DNA of 64,000 nucleotides from NCBI GenBank assembly GCA_018436595.1, contig JAHDLC010000013.1, positions 118,836-182,835 on the forward strand, written 5' to 3'. This DNA comes from Synergistaceae bacterium. Its GTDB lineage: Bacteria > Synergistota > Synergistia > Synergistales > Aminobacteriaceae. The notes below the pieces were generated by a model that was not told the origin of the DNA, did not search any database, and worked only from the letters and a program-made list of their open reading frames with translations. Both the position numbers and the translations under genes were made by a program. Each line of letters begins with the position of its first letter. Positions within the stretch are counted from its first letter, which is position 1. Below, one piece after another: positions 16,132 to 26,054 of the stretch.

Positions 16132-17469
16132 ATGAGAAAAATTTCCTCACCAGCAGTCGCAGAAATGAAGGTTTTCCCCGTAGCGGGGCGGGACAGCATG
16201 CTCCTGAACCTCAGCGGTGCCCATGGGCCCTATTTCACCCGGAACGTGGTGATCCTCACCGACACCGAAGGCAACACAGGCGTCGGCGAAGTTCCCGGAG
16301 GACAGAAGATCACCGCCGGTCTCGAACAGGCCAGGCCCCTGGTCGTCGGGTCGAAAGTGGGAGACTACAGGAATACCCTTCTTGCCGTGAAAAGACTTTT
16401 CGAGGGCAGGGAGGAAGATGTCAGGGGGCAGCAGACCTACGACCTTCGGACAGGCATCCATGTACTCACCGGCCTGGAGGCCCCCCTTCTCGACCTTCTC
16501 GGGAAGCATCTCGAGGTTCCGGTTGCCTCGCTCCTCGGCGAAGGCCTGGTCCGTGACCGGATTCCCGTCCTGGGGTACCTTTTCTTCGTGGCCGACAGAA
16601 GGAAAACTGATCTGTCCTATCTTGCGGAAAGGGAATCGCCGGTGGAATGGTACCGTCTCCGCAGGGAAGAAGCGATGAACCCGGAGTCTATTGTTGCCCT
16701 GGCGAAGGCTGCGGCGGATCACTACGGCTTCTCGGACTTCAAGCTCAAGGGGGGTGTTCTTCCCGGCGAAGAAGAGATCGAGGCCGTCAAGGCCCTGAAA
16801 AAGGCCTTCCCGGACGGGCGCGTTACCATCGACCCCAACGGAGGCTGGCTTCTCAGGGACGCTGTCCGCCTCTGCAGCGGCCTGGGGGGAATCCTCTCGT
16901 ACTGCGAAGACCCCTGCGGGGCTGAAGGGACCTTTTCGGGGCGGGAGATCATGGCGGAATTCCGCCGGGCCACCGGGCTTCCCACCGCCACCAACATGAT
17001 CGCCACTGACTGGCGGCAGATGGCCCACTCACTGGCGCTCCAGTCGGTGGACATTCCCCTCGCGGACCCCCACTTCTGGACCATGGGAGGATCGGTCAGG
17101 GTCGGCCAGCTCTGCGACGCCTTCGGTCTCACATGGGGTTCCCACTCCAACAACCATTTCGACATCTCCCTTGCCATGTTCAGCCATACCGCAGCGGCGG
17201 TTCCGGGAAGGATCACCGCCATCGATACCCACTGGATCTGGCAGGAGGGGAGCGAGCGCCTTACAAGGAATCCCCTGCGGATTCAGGACGGCTTCATCGA
17301 GATTCCCGGAAAACCTGGCCTTGGCATCGAGCCTGACATGGACGCCATCGGGGCAGCCCACGAACTGTACCTCGAACATTGTCTCGGAGCCAGGGACGAC
17401 GCCGCAGCCATGCAGTACCTCATCCCCGGCTGGACATTCGATCCGAAACGCCCCTGCCTCGTGCGGTAG
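16132..17469 (+). CDS. gudD: glucarate dehydratase
   Basis: 445 residues, close to Escherichia coli GudD (446) and very similar throughout, for example [51 protein letters not shown] and [15 protein letters not shown]. Enolase-superfamily catalytic residues are K204-x-K206 in KLKGG and a His around residue 342 in SNNHFD. The enzyme dehydrates D-glucarate (and L-idarate) to 5-dehydro-4-deoxy-D-glucarate. ATG 16132 with AGGAAAGG upstream matches the family start better than 16090. It leads the structural genes of the aldarate operon. Confidence 0.95.
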   Translation: MRKISSPAVAEMKVFPVAGRDSMLLNLSGAHGPYFTRNVVILTDTEGNTGVGEVPGGQKITAGLEQARPLVVGSKVGDYRNTLLAVKRLFEGREEDVRGQQTYDLRTGIHVLTGLEAPLLDLLGKHLEVPVASLLGEGLVRDRIPVLGYLFFVADRRKTDLSYLAERESPVEWYRLRREEAMNPESIVALAKAAADHYGFSDFKLKGGVLPGEEEIEAVKALKKAFPDGRVTIDPNGGWLLRDAVRLCSGLGGILSYCEDPCGAEGTFSGREIMAEFRRATGLPTATNMIATDWRQMAHSLALQSVDIPLADPHFWTMGGSVRVGQLCDAFGLTWGSHSNNHFDISLAMFSHTAAAVPGRITAIDTHWIWQEGSERLTRNPLRIQDGFIEIPGKPGLGIEPDMDAIGAAHELYLEHCLGARDDAAAMQYLIPGWTFDPKRPCLVR

Positions 17470-17529
17470 GGACGTTTGGAGCAATACAGACCGGGGACGG
17501 CGTCCCCGGAGACAAAAGGAGGAAGAATA

Positions 17530-18546
17530 ATGAAGCTGAGCAGAAAGGTTTTGATCGCGCTCCTGGTAATGGCGGCCTTTGCCGCCCCCGTGTCCGCCAA
17601 CCCCTTTGACGGGCAGAATGTCAGGGTGGTGATCGGGTCAAAGTCTACGGCCGGCGACTCGTACCTCATCGCCGAAACGGTCTCCCGCCACCTCGGCAAG
17701 GTCCTCGGCGCGAACATGAAGGTCGATGCCGTCGGTGCCGCCGTTGCCCTCGACACCATGCAGAAAGCCCGCCCCGACGGGAAGACCATCATGATGTTCC
17801 ATGACATGACCTACCTCGGCGTTTCCTTCAAGGCCTACGACGATATCTACAGGCTTGAGAACATGGAGATCGGGCCCCGGGTCGCCCAGAATCCCGGCGC
17901 AGCCTGGGCCGCCTACAAGGATGCTCCCTACAATACCATGGCCGAAATCCCCGGGTACCTGAAGGCCAACCCCGACGCGAAGGTCCGGATGGCCTGCGAA
18001 GCGGGCGGCGTCTCCCACATAGGCTTCATCGCTTTCTGGGAGTGGGTGAAAGGCAAGTACGGCAAAGACGTCGCCGACAGGATCGTCGTCATTGTGGGCG
18101 GCTCAACCTCCGACAAGATCCAGCTTCTTATCGACCGGAATGCTGACGTTATTTTCGCCGACTATACCTCCCTCCTCGACTACACAAAGGTCGACGACAA
18201 AAAAATCGCCATGAAGTACGTCGGCCTCCTTGACAACGTGGAAGGTATCGATGTCCCCTCCTACGCCGACCAGGGCATCACCCTCGCCGACGGCAGCGAA
18301 TTCCGGTTCTCCAAGGATTTCCTCATCTATCTTCCCAAGAACTTCCCGGCGGAGATGATCAAGGCCCTCGATGATGCAATGAAAGCCGTGTCCGAAGATC
18401 CCCAGTTCAAGGCCGACATGGCAAAAATGTCCTACCGCGGAGGCTATCTCAACTCCGCGGCGGCAAAGGAATTCATCTACAAAAAGAGAGATTCCCTTCA
18501 GGGGCTGATCGATTCCGCACCTTCCCTCGACGACCTCGTGATGTAG
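17530..18546 (+). CDS. TctC-type periplasmic solute-binding protein (tripartite tricarboxylate transporter)
   Basis: 338 residues. Signal peptide MKLSRKVLIALLVMAAFAAP with cleavage after VSA. The mature protein has VRVVIGSKSTAGDSYLIAETVSRHL and KARPDGKTIMMFHD, the TctC pattern. It binds an organic acid outside the membrane and delivers it to TctAB. Placed between gudD and garD, the likely ligand is glucarate or galactarate (inference). AAGGAGGAAGAATA precedes the ATG. A stem-loop follows the gene before tctB. Confidence 0.88.
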   Translation: MKLSRKVLIALLVMAAFAAPVSANPFDGQNVRVVIGSKSTAGDSYLIAETVSRHLGKVLGANMKVDAVGAAVALDTMQKARPDGKTIMMFHDMTYLGVSFKAYDDIYRLENMEIGPRVAQNPGAAWAAYKDAPYNTMAEIPGYLKANPDAKVRMACEAGGVSHIGFIAFWEWVKGKYGKDVADRIVVIVGGSTSDKIQLLIDRNADVIFADYTSLLDYTKVDDKKIAMKYVGLLDNVEGIDVPSYADQGITLADGSEFRFSKDFLIYLPKNFPAEMIKALDDAMKAVSEDPQFKADMAKMSYRGGYLNSAAAKEFIYKKRDSLQGLIDSAPSLDDLVM

Positions 18547-18563
18547 CAGAACGTATTGCAGCA

Positions 18564-18596
18564 GCCGGGGAAGACGGACCATCCGCCTTCCCCGGC
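18564..18596 (+). other. stem-loop after the TctC gene
   Basis: GCCGGGGAAG pairs with CTTCCCCGGC; an inner CGGA/TCCG continues the stem after one mismatch. There is no long T run. It sits between the binding-protein and membrane genes and may stabilise the upstream mRNA or attenuate the downstream part. Confidence 0.6.
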
Positions 18597-18630
18597 ATTT
18601 CCGCGAGACGTATTTTCGGAGGATTTTGCC

Positions 18631-19086
18631 ATGTTCAGAGTCAGTTACAAGCCGTCTGCGTCCCACTGGATCTTTCCGCCCATCATCATGGGCGTTCTCG
18701 CGCTGCTTCTGGCGGTCATGATCATACAGAGGGCGGTCCGGTGCAGCCGCAGCGGAGAGCCCTTCTTCAACCTGAAAACTGCGCGTTTCTTCGACCCCGG
18801 CTGGGACAAGGTCAGGTTCTTCGGCTCCGTCGCGCTCTTCATCCTGTACATCAAGGCCATGGAGCTGGCCGGTTTTCTGGCGGCAAGCATCGTGTTCGTT
18901 TTTCTCTACAGTGTCCTGTATTACGGCGTGGAGAAGCTCCGGCAAATCCCGGCGGCCGTTGCGTCCGGAAAACCCTGGTCCAACGCCGCTTTCAGGGCAA
19001 CAGTCGTGTCCCTTGTCATATCAGTGGTCTTTTCGACCGCCGTCTGGTATCTTTTCGGCCGGGTTTTCCAGATAACCCTGCCGTAA
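18631..19086 (+). CDS. TctB-type small membrane subunit
   Basis: 151 residues with about four hydrophobic segments (IFPPIIMGVLALLLAVMII, VALFILYIKAMELAGFLAA, SIVFVFLYSVLYYGV and ATVVSLVISVVFSTAVWYLFG). This is the usual TctB layout, the poorly conserved small subunit of TTT transporters. The TctC gene lies before and the TctA gene after. The ATG at 18631 has TCGGAGGATTTTGCC upstream. Confidence 0.82.
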   Translation: MFRVSYKPSASHWIFPPIIMGVLALLLAVMIIQRAVRCSRSGEPFFNLKTARFFDPGWDKVRFFGSVALFILYIKAMELAGFLAASIVFVFLYSVLYYGVEKLRQIPAAVASGKPWSNAAFRATVVSLVISVVFSTAVWYLFGRVFQITLP

Positions 19087-19099
19087 GGAGGAACGGATC

Positions 19100-20584
19100 A
19101 TGATCGATTTCGGCCTTATCCACCTCATCATGGCGGTCACCGGCGTGGCCGTCGGCATTGTCTTCGGCGCCCTGCCGGGCATGACGGCCACCATGGCCAT
19201 CGCCGTTTTCCTGCCCCTGACGTACGCCTACGACCTCCATGTCTCCCTTTTCCTGCTCATCGGGCTCTACGTGGGAGGCATCAGCGGCGGGCTCATCCCG
19301 GCCATCCTGGTGAACATCCCCGGAACGCCCTCGTCCATCTGCACCGTCTTCGACGGCCACCCCATGGCGAAGCGGGGAGAAGGCTCCAGGGCGCTTCGCA
19401 TCGGCATCACCGCCTCCCTGATCGGGGGGCTCATCAGTCTGTTCGTTCTTTTCCTTTTCACCCCGCCCCTGGCGAGAGTCGCTCTCAACTTCTCTGCGGT
19501 GGAAAAATTTCTCACCATCCTCTTCGCCCTCTCGGTCATCGCCGCCCTCTCCAAGGGCAACATGGTCACCGGCGTCTTCGCCGGTTTTCTGGGGGTGCTC
19601 GTGGCCCTTATCGGCCAGTTTCCCGACAACAACAGAATGCGCATGGTTCCCGATTTTCTTTCCGTTGACCTCCGGAGCGGTTTCCAGCTTCTGCCGGTGC
19701 TCATCGGCCTCTTCGCCCTTGTCCAGATCCTCCAGGAGGCAGAGGGCGGCATGAGGGACGAAAACATCAGCGCCGACCTCACAAGAGAGGTCAAGAGATT
19801 CAGCTTCTCGGACCTGAAGGGGCAGACCGTCAACCTCATCCGGTCGGCCCTCATAGGCACCTTCGTGGGCATCCTTCCCGGCGTGGGGGGCAGCGCGGCA
19901 TCCCTCCTTTCCTATTCCCAGGCGAAGAATTTCTCGAAGCACCCGGAACGGTACGGCACGGGGTGCATCGACGGGCTGGTCGCCAGTGAAACGGCGAACA
20001 ATGGCCTCACGGGAGGGGCTCTCATCCCCCTGCTCTCCCTAGGCATCCCGGGCGACAGCACCACTGCCGTCCTCGTGGGAGCCTTCATGCTCCAGGGGGT
20101 CCAGGTGGGGCCCCTTTTCATCACCAACAACATCGATCTCTGGCATGTCATTCTCTTTGCCCTGCTGCTCTGCAATTTTCTGATGTTCTTCATCATGTTC
20201 TACCCGATAAAATATATCGCCTCCGTCATCAAGCTCCCGAAGTACAGGATATTTCCCGTGATCCTTCTTCTGTGCGTCGTGGGTGCCTATTCAGCCAACA
20301 ACGGCATCATGTTCGACGTCTGGACCATGCTGCTCTTCGGCATTCTCGGGTATGTTTTCGTGAAGATCAGGCTTCCCGTGGTCCCTTTCCTCATCGGCTT
20401 TATCCTCGGCGATGACCTGGAAAAATATTTCGTGGACTCCATCAAGGGAGCGGGAGGATCTCTTTCCGTGTTTTTCAGCCGTCCCATGGGGTGGGTGATA
20501 TGGGGGCTCATTTTTGCCTCCATCGCCTGGGCCGTGTATGACGGCCGCCGGGAGAAAAAACGGGCTGCCGGAGTCTGCGGCTGA
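19100..20584 (+). CDS. TctA-type large membrane subunit
   Basis: 494 residues and about 12 membrane segments. TctA hallmarks are GALPGMTATMAIAVFLPLTY, YVGGISGGLIPAILVNIPGTPSS, PMAKRGEGSRAL, and the repeat copy GILPGVGGSAASLLSYSQAK with ASETANNGLTGGALIPLLSLGIPGDSTTAVL. It carries the substrate with a cation gradient. AAGGAGGAACGGATC precedes the ATG, 13 bases after tctB. Confidence 0.93.
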   Translation: MIDFGLIHLIMAVTGVAVGIVFGALPGMTATMAIAVFLPLTYAYDLHVSLFLLIGLYVGGISGGLIPAILVNIPGTPSSICTVFDGHPMAKRGEGSRALRIGITASLIGGLISLFVLFLFTPPLARVALNFSAVEKFLTILFALSVIAALSKGNMVTGVFAGFLGVLVALIGQFPDNNRMRMVPDFLSVDLRSGFQLLPVLIGLFALVQILQEAEGGMRDENISADLTREVKRFSFSDLKGQTVNLIRSALIGTFVGILPGVGGSAASLLSYSQAKNFSKHPERYGTGCIDGLVASETANNGLTGGALIPLLSLGIPGDSTTAVLVGAFMLQGVQVGPLFITNNIDLWHVILFALLLCNFLMFFIMFYPIKYIASVIKLPKYRIFPVILLLCVVGAYSANNGIMFDVWTMLLFGILGYVFVKIRLPVVPFLIGFILGDDLEKYFVDSIKGAGGSLSVFFSRPMGWVIWGLIFASIAWAVYDGRREKKRAAGVCG

Positions 20585-20601
20585 GCGGGGGGAAATGGAC
20601 C

Positions 20602-22110
20602 ATGCGGATCATTCAGGTCGATGAACGGGACAACGTCGCCATCCCAACGGCGGACCTTGCGCCGGGGACACCCATGGGCGGAGGGCTTTTCGCCCGGTCC
20701 TACATCCCCCAGGGGCACAAGATTGCCATGGCCGACCTCCGGGAAGGAAGCCCCGTGGTACGGTACGGAGCGGTTCTGGGGCACCTGATGCAGCCTGTGC
20801 AGGCGGGCGGTCTCATCAGCGAAACCATGCTCAGGCTGCCGGAGTCACCGGACCTGGACGGCCTTGAATTCGGCACGGACATTGTCACGGACCTTCCCGA
20901 ACCGCCGGTTTCGGTGTTCGAGGGGTATCCGGTGGAAGGATCCCCTTACGGTGGTACGAGGAACATCCTGGGCATCATGACAACGGTGCAGTGCGTCGCC
21001 GGGGTGCTGAATTCGGCGGTGGAGCGGATGAGAAAGGAGCTTCTGCCCCTGTATCCCGCCGTGGACGATATCGTCCCCCTGAACCATCCCTACGGGTGCG
21101 GCGTCGCCATCGACGCACCGGACGCGAAAATTCCCATCCGGACGCTCCGGAACCTTCTCCGGAATCCCAACTTCGGCGGGGAGCTGATGGTGGTGGGCCT
21201 GGGATGCGAAAAGCTCACCGTGGAGCGGCTCCTCGAACCCGGGGAAATCAGCGGCGAAAACGTTATCATGCTCCAGGACCACAGGGGATACGTCACAATG
21301 ACGGACGCCCTTCTCGAAATGGCGGAAAGAAAACTGAAGCGCCTGAATGAACGGCGGCGGCAGCCCCTCCCCCTGTCCGCCCTGTGCGTGGGGATGCAGT
21401 GCGGCGGAAGCGACGCCTTTTCCGGGATCACCGCCAACCCGGCGGCCGGGTATGCCTCCGATCTGCTGGTCAGCGGAGGAGCCACGGTGATGTTCTCCGA
21501 AGTCACCGAAGTGCGGGACGGAGTCCGGCAGCTTGCCGCCCGGTGCGCCGACGCTTTCGTGGGGCGGAGGCTCGCGGAGGAGATGCGCTGGTATGACGAC
21601 TATCTCAGGGCGGGCGGCGTGGACAGAAGTGCCAACCCCACTCCGGGAAACAAGAAAGGCGGGCTCGCCAACATCGTCGAGAAAGCCATGGGGTCCATCG
21701 CCAAATCGGGAAGGTCGCCCGTGGTGGAGGTGCTTTCCCCCGGGGAGCGGCCGTCGAAAAGAGGGCTGATCTATGCCTCCACACCGGCCGGCGACATGGT
21801 CTGCGGAACCTGCCAGCTTGCCTCGGGGATGACCCTGCAGGTCTTCATGACCGGCAGAGGGACACCCTACGGTCTGGCCGCGGCCCCGGTGATCAAGGTG
21901 TCCTCCCGGTCCGATCTGAAAGACATGTGGAGCGACCTGATCGATGTTGACGCGGGTGTCATTGTTTCGGGCGAAGCCTCCATCCGGGAGGTCGGAGAAC
22001 TGCTGTTCAGGGAAATCGTGGATACCGCGAGCGGGCGGAAACGGCCCTGGGCAGAAAAACACCGGCTTCACAACGATCTCTGCCTGTTCAACCCGGCTCC
22101 GATAACCTAG
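20602..22110 (+). CDS. garD: galactarate dehydratase
   Basis: 502 residues, strongly like Escherichia coli GarD (523). It has the N-terminal SAF-like region with YIPQGHKIAMADL, GIMTTVQCVAGVLNSAVE, LNHPYGCGVAIDAPDAKIPIRT, GMQCGGSDAFSGITANPA and TDRSANPTPGNKKGG-type sequence near residue 350. The conserved Cys/His residues bind iron. It dehydrates galactarate (mucate) to 5-dehydro-4-deoxy-D-glucarate, the same product as GudD, so the operon handles both aldarates. It follows tctA by 17 bases. Confidence 0.94.
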   Translation: MRIIQVDERDNVAIPTADLAPGTPMGGGLFARSYIPQGHKIAMADLREGSPVVRYGAVLGHLMQPVQAGGLISETMLRLPESPDLDGLEFGTDIVTDLPEPPVSVFEGYPVEGSPYGGTRNILGIMTTVQCVAGVLNSAVERMRKELLPLYPAVDDIVPLNHPYGCGVAIDAPDAKIPIRTLRNLLRNPNFGGELMVVGLGCEKLTVERLLEPGEISGENVIMLQDHRGYVTMTDALLEMAERKLKRLNERRRQPLPLSALCVGMQCGGSDAFSGITANPAAGYASDLLVSGGATVMFSEVTEVRDGVRQLAARCADAFVGRRLAEEMRWYDDYLRAGGVDRSANPTPGNKKGGLANIVEKAMGSIAKSGRSPVVEVLSPGERPSKRGLIYASTPAGDMVCGTCQLASGMTLQVFMTGRGTPYGLAAAPVIKVSSRSDLKDMWSDLIDVDAGVIVSGEASIREVGELLFREIVDTASGRKRPWAEKHRLHNDLCLFNPAPIT

Positions 22111-22151
22111 AAGAACAGGGCAACCATAACGACGTGAAAGGATTGAGCAGG

Positions 22152-23057
22152 ATGAACATTGATTTCATCAGGGGAGTCATTCCCCCCATAGTTACGGTGA
22201 TCGACGAAAACGAGCGCATCGACGAAGAGAAAATGCGCCGCCAGGTGAATTTCGTCATCGATGGAGGTGTCCACGGCATACTTGCCTTCGGCAGCAACGG
22301 CGAGTTCTACATGGTGGAGGAGGACGAGATGAAGCGGGGGCTCCGGATCATTCTCGACGAGACGGAGGGCCGTGTTCCCGTCTATTTCGGCATGGGAACC
22401 ATCAAGACCAGGAAATGCAGGGAGCTCGCCCGGATGGCGGCCGAATGCGGGGCAAGCGGGATTTCCGTGCTGCAGCCCATGTTCCTGAAACCCACCGAGG
22501 AGGAGCTGTACCGCCATTTCCGCTTCATCGCGGAAGCCGTTCCCGGAACGCCGGTGCTGCTCTACAACAACCCCGGCAGGGTCGGGTATTCCCTGACCAC
22601 ATCTCTGGTGACGCGTCTTGCCGATGACGTGGACAACATCGTGGGCATCAAGGACTCCAGCGGCGACATGACCCTCACGAGCGAGTTCGTCCGCCTCACG
22701 AAAACGGGAAAAAAGGACTTCAAGGTCTTCGGCGGCAAGGACACCCTGATCTACGGCGCCCTCGCCCACGGTGCCGACGGGGCCATCGCCACCACGGCGA
22801 ACATGTTCCCGGAACTGGTGGTATCCATCTATGAAAAATACCGGGCGGGCGACCTCAGAGGGTCCCTGGAGGCCCAGTTCGTCCTCAACCCCGTACGGAT
22901 CTCCATGGACCGGGCGAGCTTCCCCGTGGCCACCAAGGACATGGCCAGGCTCATGGGGCTCGACGTGGGCGACCCCTTCCTTCCGAACCTCCCCACCTCC
23001 GGCGACGTTCTGGAGCACATGAAGAAGAAGATGCGGGAGGCCGGACTGCTGGCCTAG
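22152..23057 (+). CDS. DHDPS/N-acetylneuraminate lyase family protein, candidate 5-dehydro-4-deoxyglucarate dehydratase or aldolase
   Basis: 301 residues of the class I aldolase DapA superfamily. GGVHGILAFGSNGEFYMVEEDE near the N-terminus, the Y-x-NP tyrosine block VLLYNNPGRVGYSL and the Schiff-base lysine in IVGIKDSSGD are present. Position directly after gudD and garD points to the next step on 5-dehydro-4-deoxyglucarate: either KdgD-type dehydration-decarboxylation to 2-oxoglutarate semialdehyde or aldol cleavage to pyruvate and tartronate semialdehyde. Sequence alone does not decide. The ATG at 22152 is preferred over 22134. Confidence 0.8.
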   Translation: MNIDFIRGVIPPIVTVIDENERIDEEKMRRQVNFVIDGGVHGILAFGSNGEFYMVEEDEMKRGLRIILDETEGRVPVYFGMGTIKTRKCRELARMAAECGASGISVLQPMFLKPTEEELYRHFRFIAEAVPGTPVLLYNNPGRVGYSLTTSLVTRLADDVDNIVGIKDSSGDMTLTSEFVRLTKTGKKDFKVFGGKDTLIYGALAHGADGAIATTANMFPELVVSIYEKYRAGDLRGSLEAQFVLNPVRISMDRASFPVATKDMARLMGLDVGDPFLPNLPTSGDVLEHMKKKMREAGLLA

Positions 23058-23080
23058 AGCATAAAGAATCCGTTTCCCCG

Positions 23081-23117
23081 GCACCCCTTCCGGAATATGC
23101 GGCAGGGGTGCTTTTTT
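23081..23117 (+). terminator. rho-independent terminator of the aldarate operon
   Basis: GCACCCCT pairs with AGGGGTGC (23104-23111), followed by six T residues. It separates the aldarate operon from the histidine kinase. Confidence 0.85.
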
Positions 23118-23248
23118 ATCCCCCCTCCGGTTTGACTTTTTCATTGACAATGGGAGAGAATCGTATAATATCTTCAGAACAAAATTCTGCCGGGTTTACG
23201 GGAGAACCTCTTCCGGCTCCCGCCCGGCGGCCGTGCCGGGGTGAGGCC

Positions 23249-24964
23249 ATGAAACGTCAGACTTTCCGTGCCATCACGAGAATCGTTCTTCCCTATCTCA
23301 TATTTGCCGGCCTGTGGATTTTCTTTTCAGACCGGCTCCTTGAGTACATGAACCTTGCCCCTGAAGACCTGACCCGTCTGTCCATCTACAAGGGCATGGC
23401 TTTCGTGGCGGTGACGGCGGTCCTTCTCACGTCCCTCCTCCTGGCGGAGAGCAGGGCCAGGGAAATCACCCTCGCCGCCCGCATGCAGGCCCAGGAAAAA
23501 CTGGAGCAGAACGAGCGGCGCCTGCGGCATCTTTTTTCCGTGAGCCCTTCCATCGTGTATACCCTCAACCCCGACGACCATTCCATCACCTGGGTCAGCC
23601 GGAACGTGACCCCCCTGCTCGGCTACCCGCCGGAGGAAGTCCTGCGGCCAGGCTTCTGGAAGGCCATCGTCCATCCGGAAGACATTCCGTCGGTACGGGA
23701 TGGAGCGCGGACGGCCATCAGGGCGGGAAAAGGGGTCCGGGAATACCGGCTGTTCAGAAAGAACGGAGAAGCGATCTGGGTTCACGACGACCTCCTGGTG
23801 CTGGCAGACGAAGAGAACAATCCAAAGGAAATCATCTGTGCCCTCACGGACATTACCGAAAGGAAGCGGAGCGAGCAGGAGCGCATACGGCTCCAGGTGG
23901 CGGAGCAGGCCAGCAGGGCCAAGAGCGCCTTCGTCGCCCACATGAGCCACGAAATCCGCACGCCTCTCAACGCGATCCTTGGTTTCGCCCGGATGCTGGA
24001 GCGGGATCCCGCCCTCACGGCAGACCAGGCGGAACGGGTCAGGACCATAATCCACAGCGGAAACCACCTTCTCTCTCTCGTCAACAACATCCTCGATTTT
24101 TCTAAAATCGAATCGGGAAAACTGGAGCTCGCCGTCGAAGGATTCAATCTCCATGACCTGCTTGACGACGTGGCGGCGTTCTTCCGTCCCCAGGCGGAGG
24201 CCAGGGGACTGGCTTTCCGGTACGAACGGGGGAGCACCGTTCCCCCCTTTGTTTCCTCCGACTGGAGGAAACTGAGGCAGATCCTGCTCAATCTCCTCGG
24301 AAACGCCGTCAAGTTCACGAAGGAAGGAAATATCACATTCCGGGCACAGGCTGAATCCCTTCCCGGAAGAGGGGCGGGGGGAGGAAATCTTGAAGGGGGG
24401 AGCAGCCTTCTTCTCTCCATGGAGGTGGAGGACACGGGCCCCGGAATACCGCCGGAAGACCTCGATGCCATCTTCCAGGAATTCAGCCAGTCCTCGGCGG
24501 GAAAGGAGACCGGCGGAACGGGGCTCGGCCTGGCTATAACGAAGCGCCTTGTCCTCCTTCTGGGCGGAGATGTTTCCGTCCGGAGCGCACCGGGGCAGGG
24601 AAGCACATTTCGTGTCTGCCTTCCGGTGCTGACGGATCATGACCGGGAAGGAACGCCGGGCCGGGATTCCCTCGTCTCGAAAGAAATTGGGGCGGTTCCG
24701 CGGGAACTTCCTGGAGAGATGATATCCGCGGAATCGACTCCGGTTCCCGGAGGTGACTTCCCGTCGGTCCTGCCGGAGGGAATACGCTCCCGAATGGTCC
24801 GGGCGCTGGAACGGGGAGACATACTCAGGCTCCGGGAACTTGCCGCCGAAGCGGCCGCCAGTGACGAAACAGCCGGGAAGAGGCTCCGGGATCTCGTGGC
24901 CGCCTTTGATTACGAGCAGCTTGCCCGGATTCTCGGCATGGAGGAGGATGCGTTCCATGGATAG
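23249..24964 (+). CDS. membrane PAS-domain sensor histidine kinase
   Basis: 571 residues. Two N-terminal membrane segments (TRIVLPYLIFAGLWIFF and YKGMAFVAVTAVLLTSLLL), a PAS domain with PAC (about 90-210), HisKA with phospho-accepting His in HMSHEIRTPLNAILGF, and HATPase_c with NLLGNAVKFT, DTGPGIP and GGTGLGLAITKRL. A further 70-residue helical tail with DYEQLARILG follows, as in other kinases of this type. The ATG at 23249 starts the transmembrane region. It overlaps the downstream HD-GYP regulator by eight bases, so they are a cognate pair. Signal unknown. Confidence 0.9.
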   Translation: MKRQTFRAITRIVLPYLIFAGLWIFFSDRLLEYMNLAPEDLTRLSIYKGMAFVAVTAVLLTSLLLAESRAREITLAARMQAQEKLEQNERRLRHLFSVSPSIVYTLNPDDHSITWVSRNVTPLLGYPPEEVLRPGFWKAIVHPEDIPSVRDGARTAIRAGKGVREYRLFRKNGEAIWVHDDLLVLADEENNPKEIICALTDITERKRSEQERIRLQVAEQASRAKSAFVAHMSHEIRTPLNAILGFARMLERDPALTADQAERVRTIIHSGNHLLSLVNNILDFSKIESGKLELAVEGFNLHDLLDDVAAFFRPQAEARGLAFRYERGSTVPPFVSSDWRKLRQILLNLLGNAVKFTKEGNITFRAQAESLPGRGAGGGNLEGGSSLLLSMEVEDTGPGIPPEDLDAIFQEFSQSSAGKETGGTGLGLAITKRLVLLLGGDVSVRSAPGQGSTFRVCLPVLTDHDREGTPGRDSLVSKEIGAVPRELPGEMISAESTPVPGGDFPSVLPEGIRSRMVRALERGDILRLRELAAEAAASDETAGKRLRDLVAAFDYEQLARILGMEEDAFHG

Positions 24965-26039
24965 CACGGCTCCGGACCGGACGGGAAACGAAACGATCAT
25001 GGTGGTGGACGACACGCCCACCAACCTCACCATCCTTGTCGAGCTGCTCGGACGGAGAGGCTACCGCGTCGCGGCCTTCCCCAGGGGAGGCATGGCCCTG
25101 AAAGCCGCAGCTCTCGAGGCGCCGGACCTGGTTTTGCTCGACATCATGATGCCGGACATGGATGGTTTTGAAATCTGCCGGAGGCTCAGGGAGGACGAAA
25201 GGCTCAGGGAAGTGCCCGTGCTCTTCATCAGCGCCCTGGACGACCCTGCAGGCAAGGTTCGGGCCTTCGCGGCAGGGGGAGTGGATTACGTCACCAAACC
25301 ATTTCAGGAAGAAGAACTCGCAGCCCGGGTAAGGACCCATCTTACCCTCGTCCGCATGAGGAAGGAGCTGGAACGGCACAACCATTACCTCGAGGACCTG
25401 GTCCGGGAAAAGGTCAGGGAGATATCGGAATCCCAGCTTGCCACCATTCTCGCCCTCTCGAAGCTGGCCGAGTCCCGGGACGACGCAACGGGAAAGCACA
25501 TCGAGCGGACACGGACATACTGCAGACTGATAGCCCTCACGCTGAGGGAGGATCCCCGGTTCCGGGAGACCGTGACCGACGAGTTCGTGGAGAACATTTT
25601 CCACGCCGCGCCCCTCCATGACATCGGCAAGGTGGGCATACCGGACAGAATCCTCCTCAAGCCGGGAAAACTGACCCCGGAGGAGTATGAAATCATGAAA
25701 ACCCACGCCGCCCTGGGGGCCGGAACCCTGGAACGGGTCCTGGAGGAGTATCCGGGAAATGCCCTGGTGAAGATGGGCATCACCCTCACGAGGTACCACC
25801 ACGAAAAATGGGACGGCACAGGCTATCCCGAGGGCCTCGCCGGGGAGAACATTCCCCTGGGGGGGCGGATCATGGCCCTGGCAGATGTCTATGATGCCCT
25901 CCGTTCGAACCGACCGTACAAGGAGGCTTTTTCCCATGAACGGAGTGTCGGGATCATCATCGAAGGAAAGGGAAGCCATTTCGACCCCGTCGTGGTGGAC
26001 GCCTTCCTGGCCCGCGCGGCGGAATTCGCCGCCATCTGA
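24957..26039 (+). CDS. response regulator with HD-GYP domain (c-di-GMP phosphodiesterase)
   Basis: 360 residues. A receiver domain (IMVVDDTPTNLTILVELL, phospho-Asp in VLLDIMMPDMDGFEICRRL, Lys in YVTKPF) is joined by a coiled coil to HD-GYP: HDIGKVGIPDRILLKPGKL, MKTH, HHEKWDGTGYPEGLAGENIPLGGRI and ADVYDAL. All HD-GYP metal and motif residues appear intact, so it should hydrolyse c-di-GMP when phosphorylated by the overlapping kinase. The ATG at 24957 has AGGAGG nine bases upstream. Confidence 0.93.
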   Translation: MDSTAPDRTGNETIMVVDDTPTNLTILVELLGRRGYRVAAFPRGGMALKAAALEAPDLVLLDIMMPDMDGFEICRRLREDERLREVPVLFISALDDPAGKVRAFAAGGVDYVTKPFQEEELAARVRTHLTLVRMRKELERHNHYLEDLVREKVREISESQLATILALSKLAESRDDATGKHIERTRTYCRLIALTLREDPRFRETVTDEFVENIFHAAPLHDIGKVGIPDRILLKPGKLTPEEYEIMKTHAALGAGTLERVLEEYPGNALVKMGITLTRYHHEKWDGTGYPEGLAGENIPLGGRIMALADVYDALRSNRPYKEAFSHERSVGIIIEGKGSHFDPVVVDAFLARAAEFAAI

Positions 26040-26054
26040 CAGGAAGGTGGAAGC

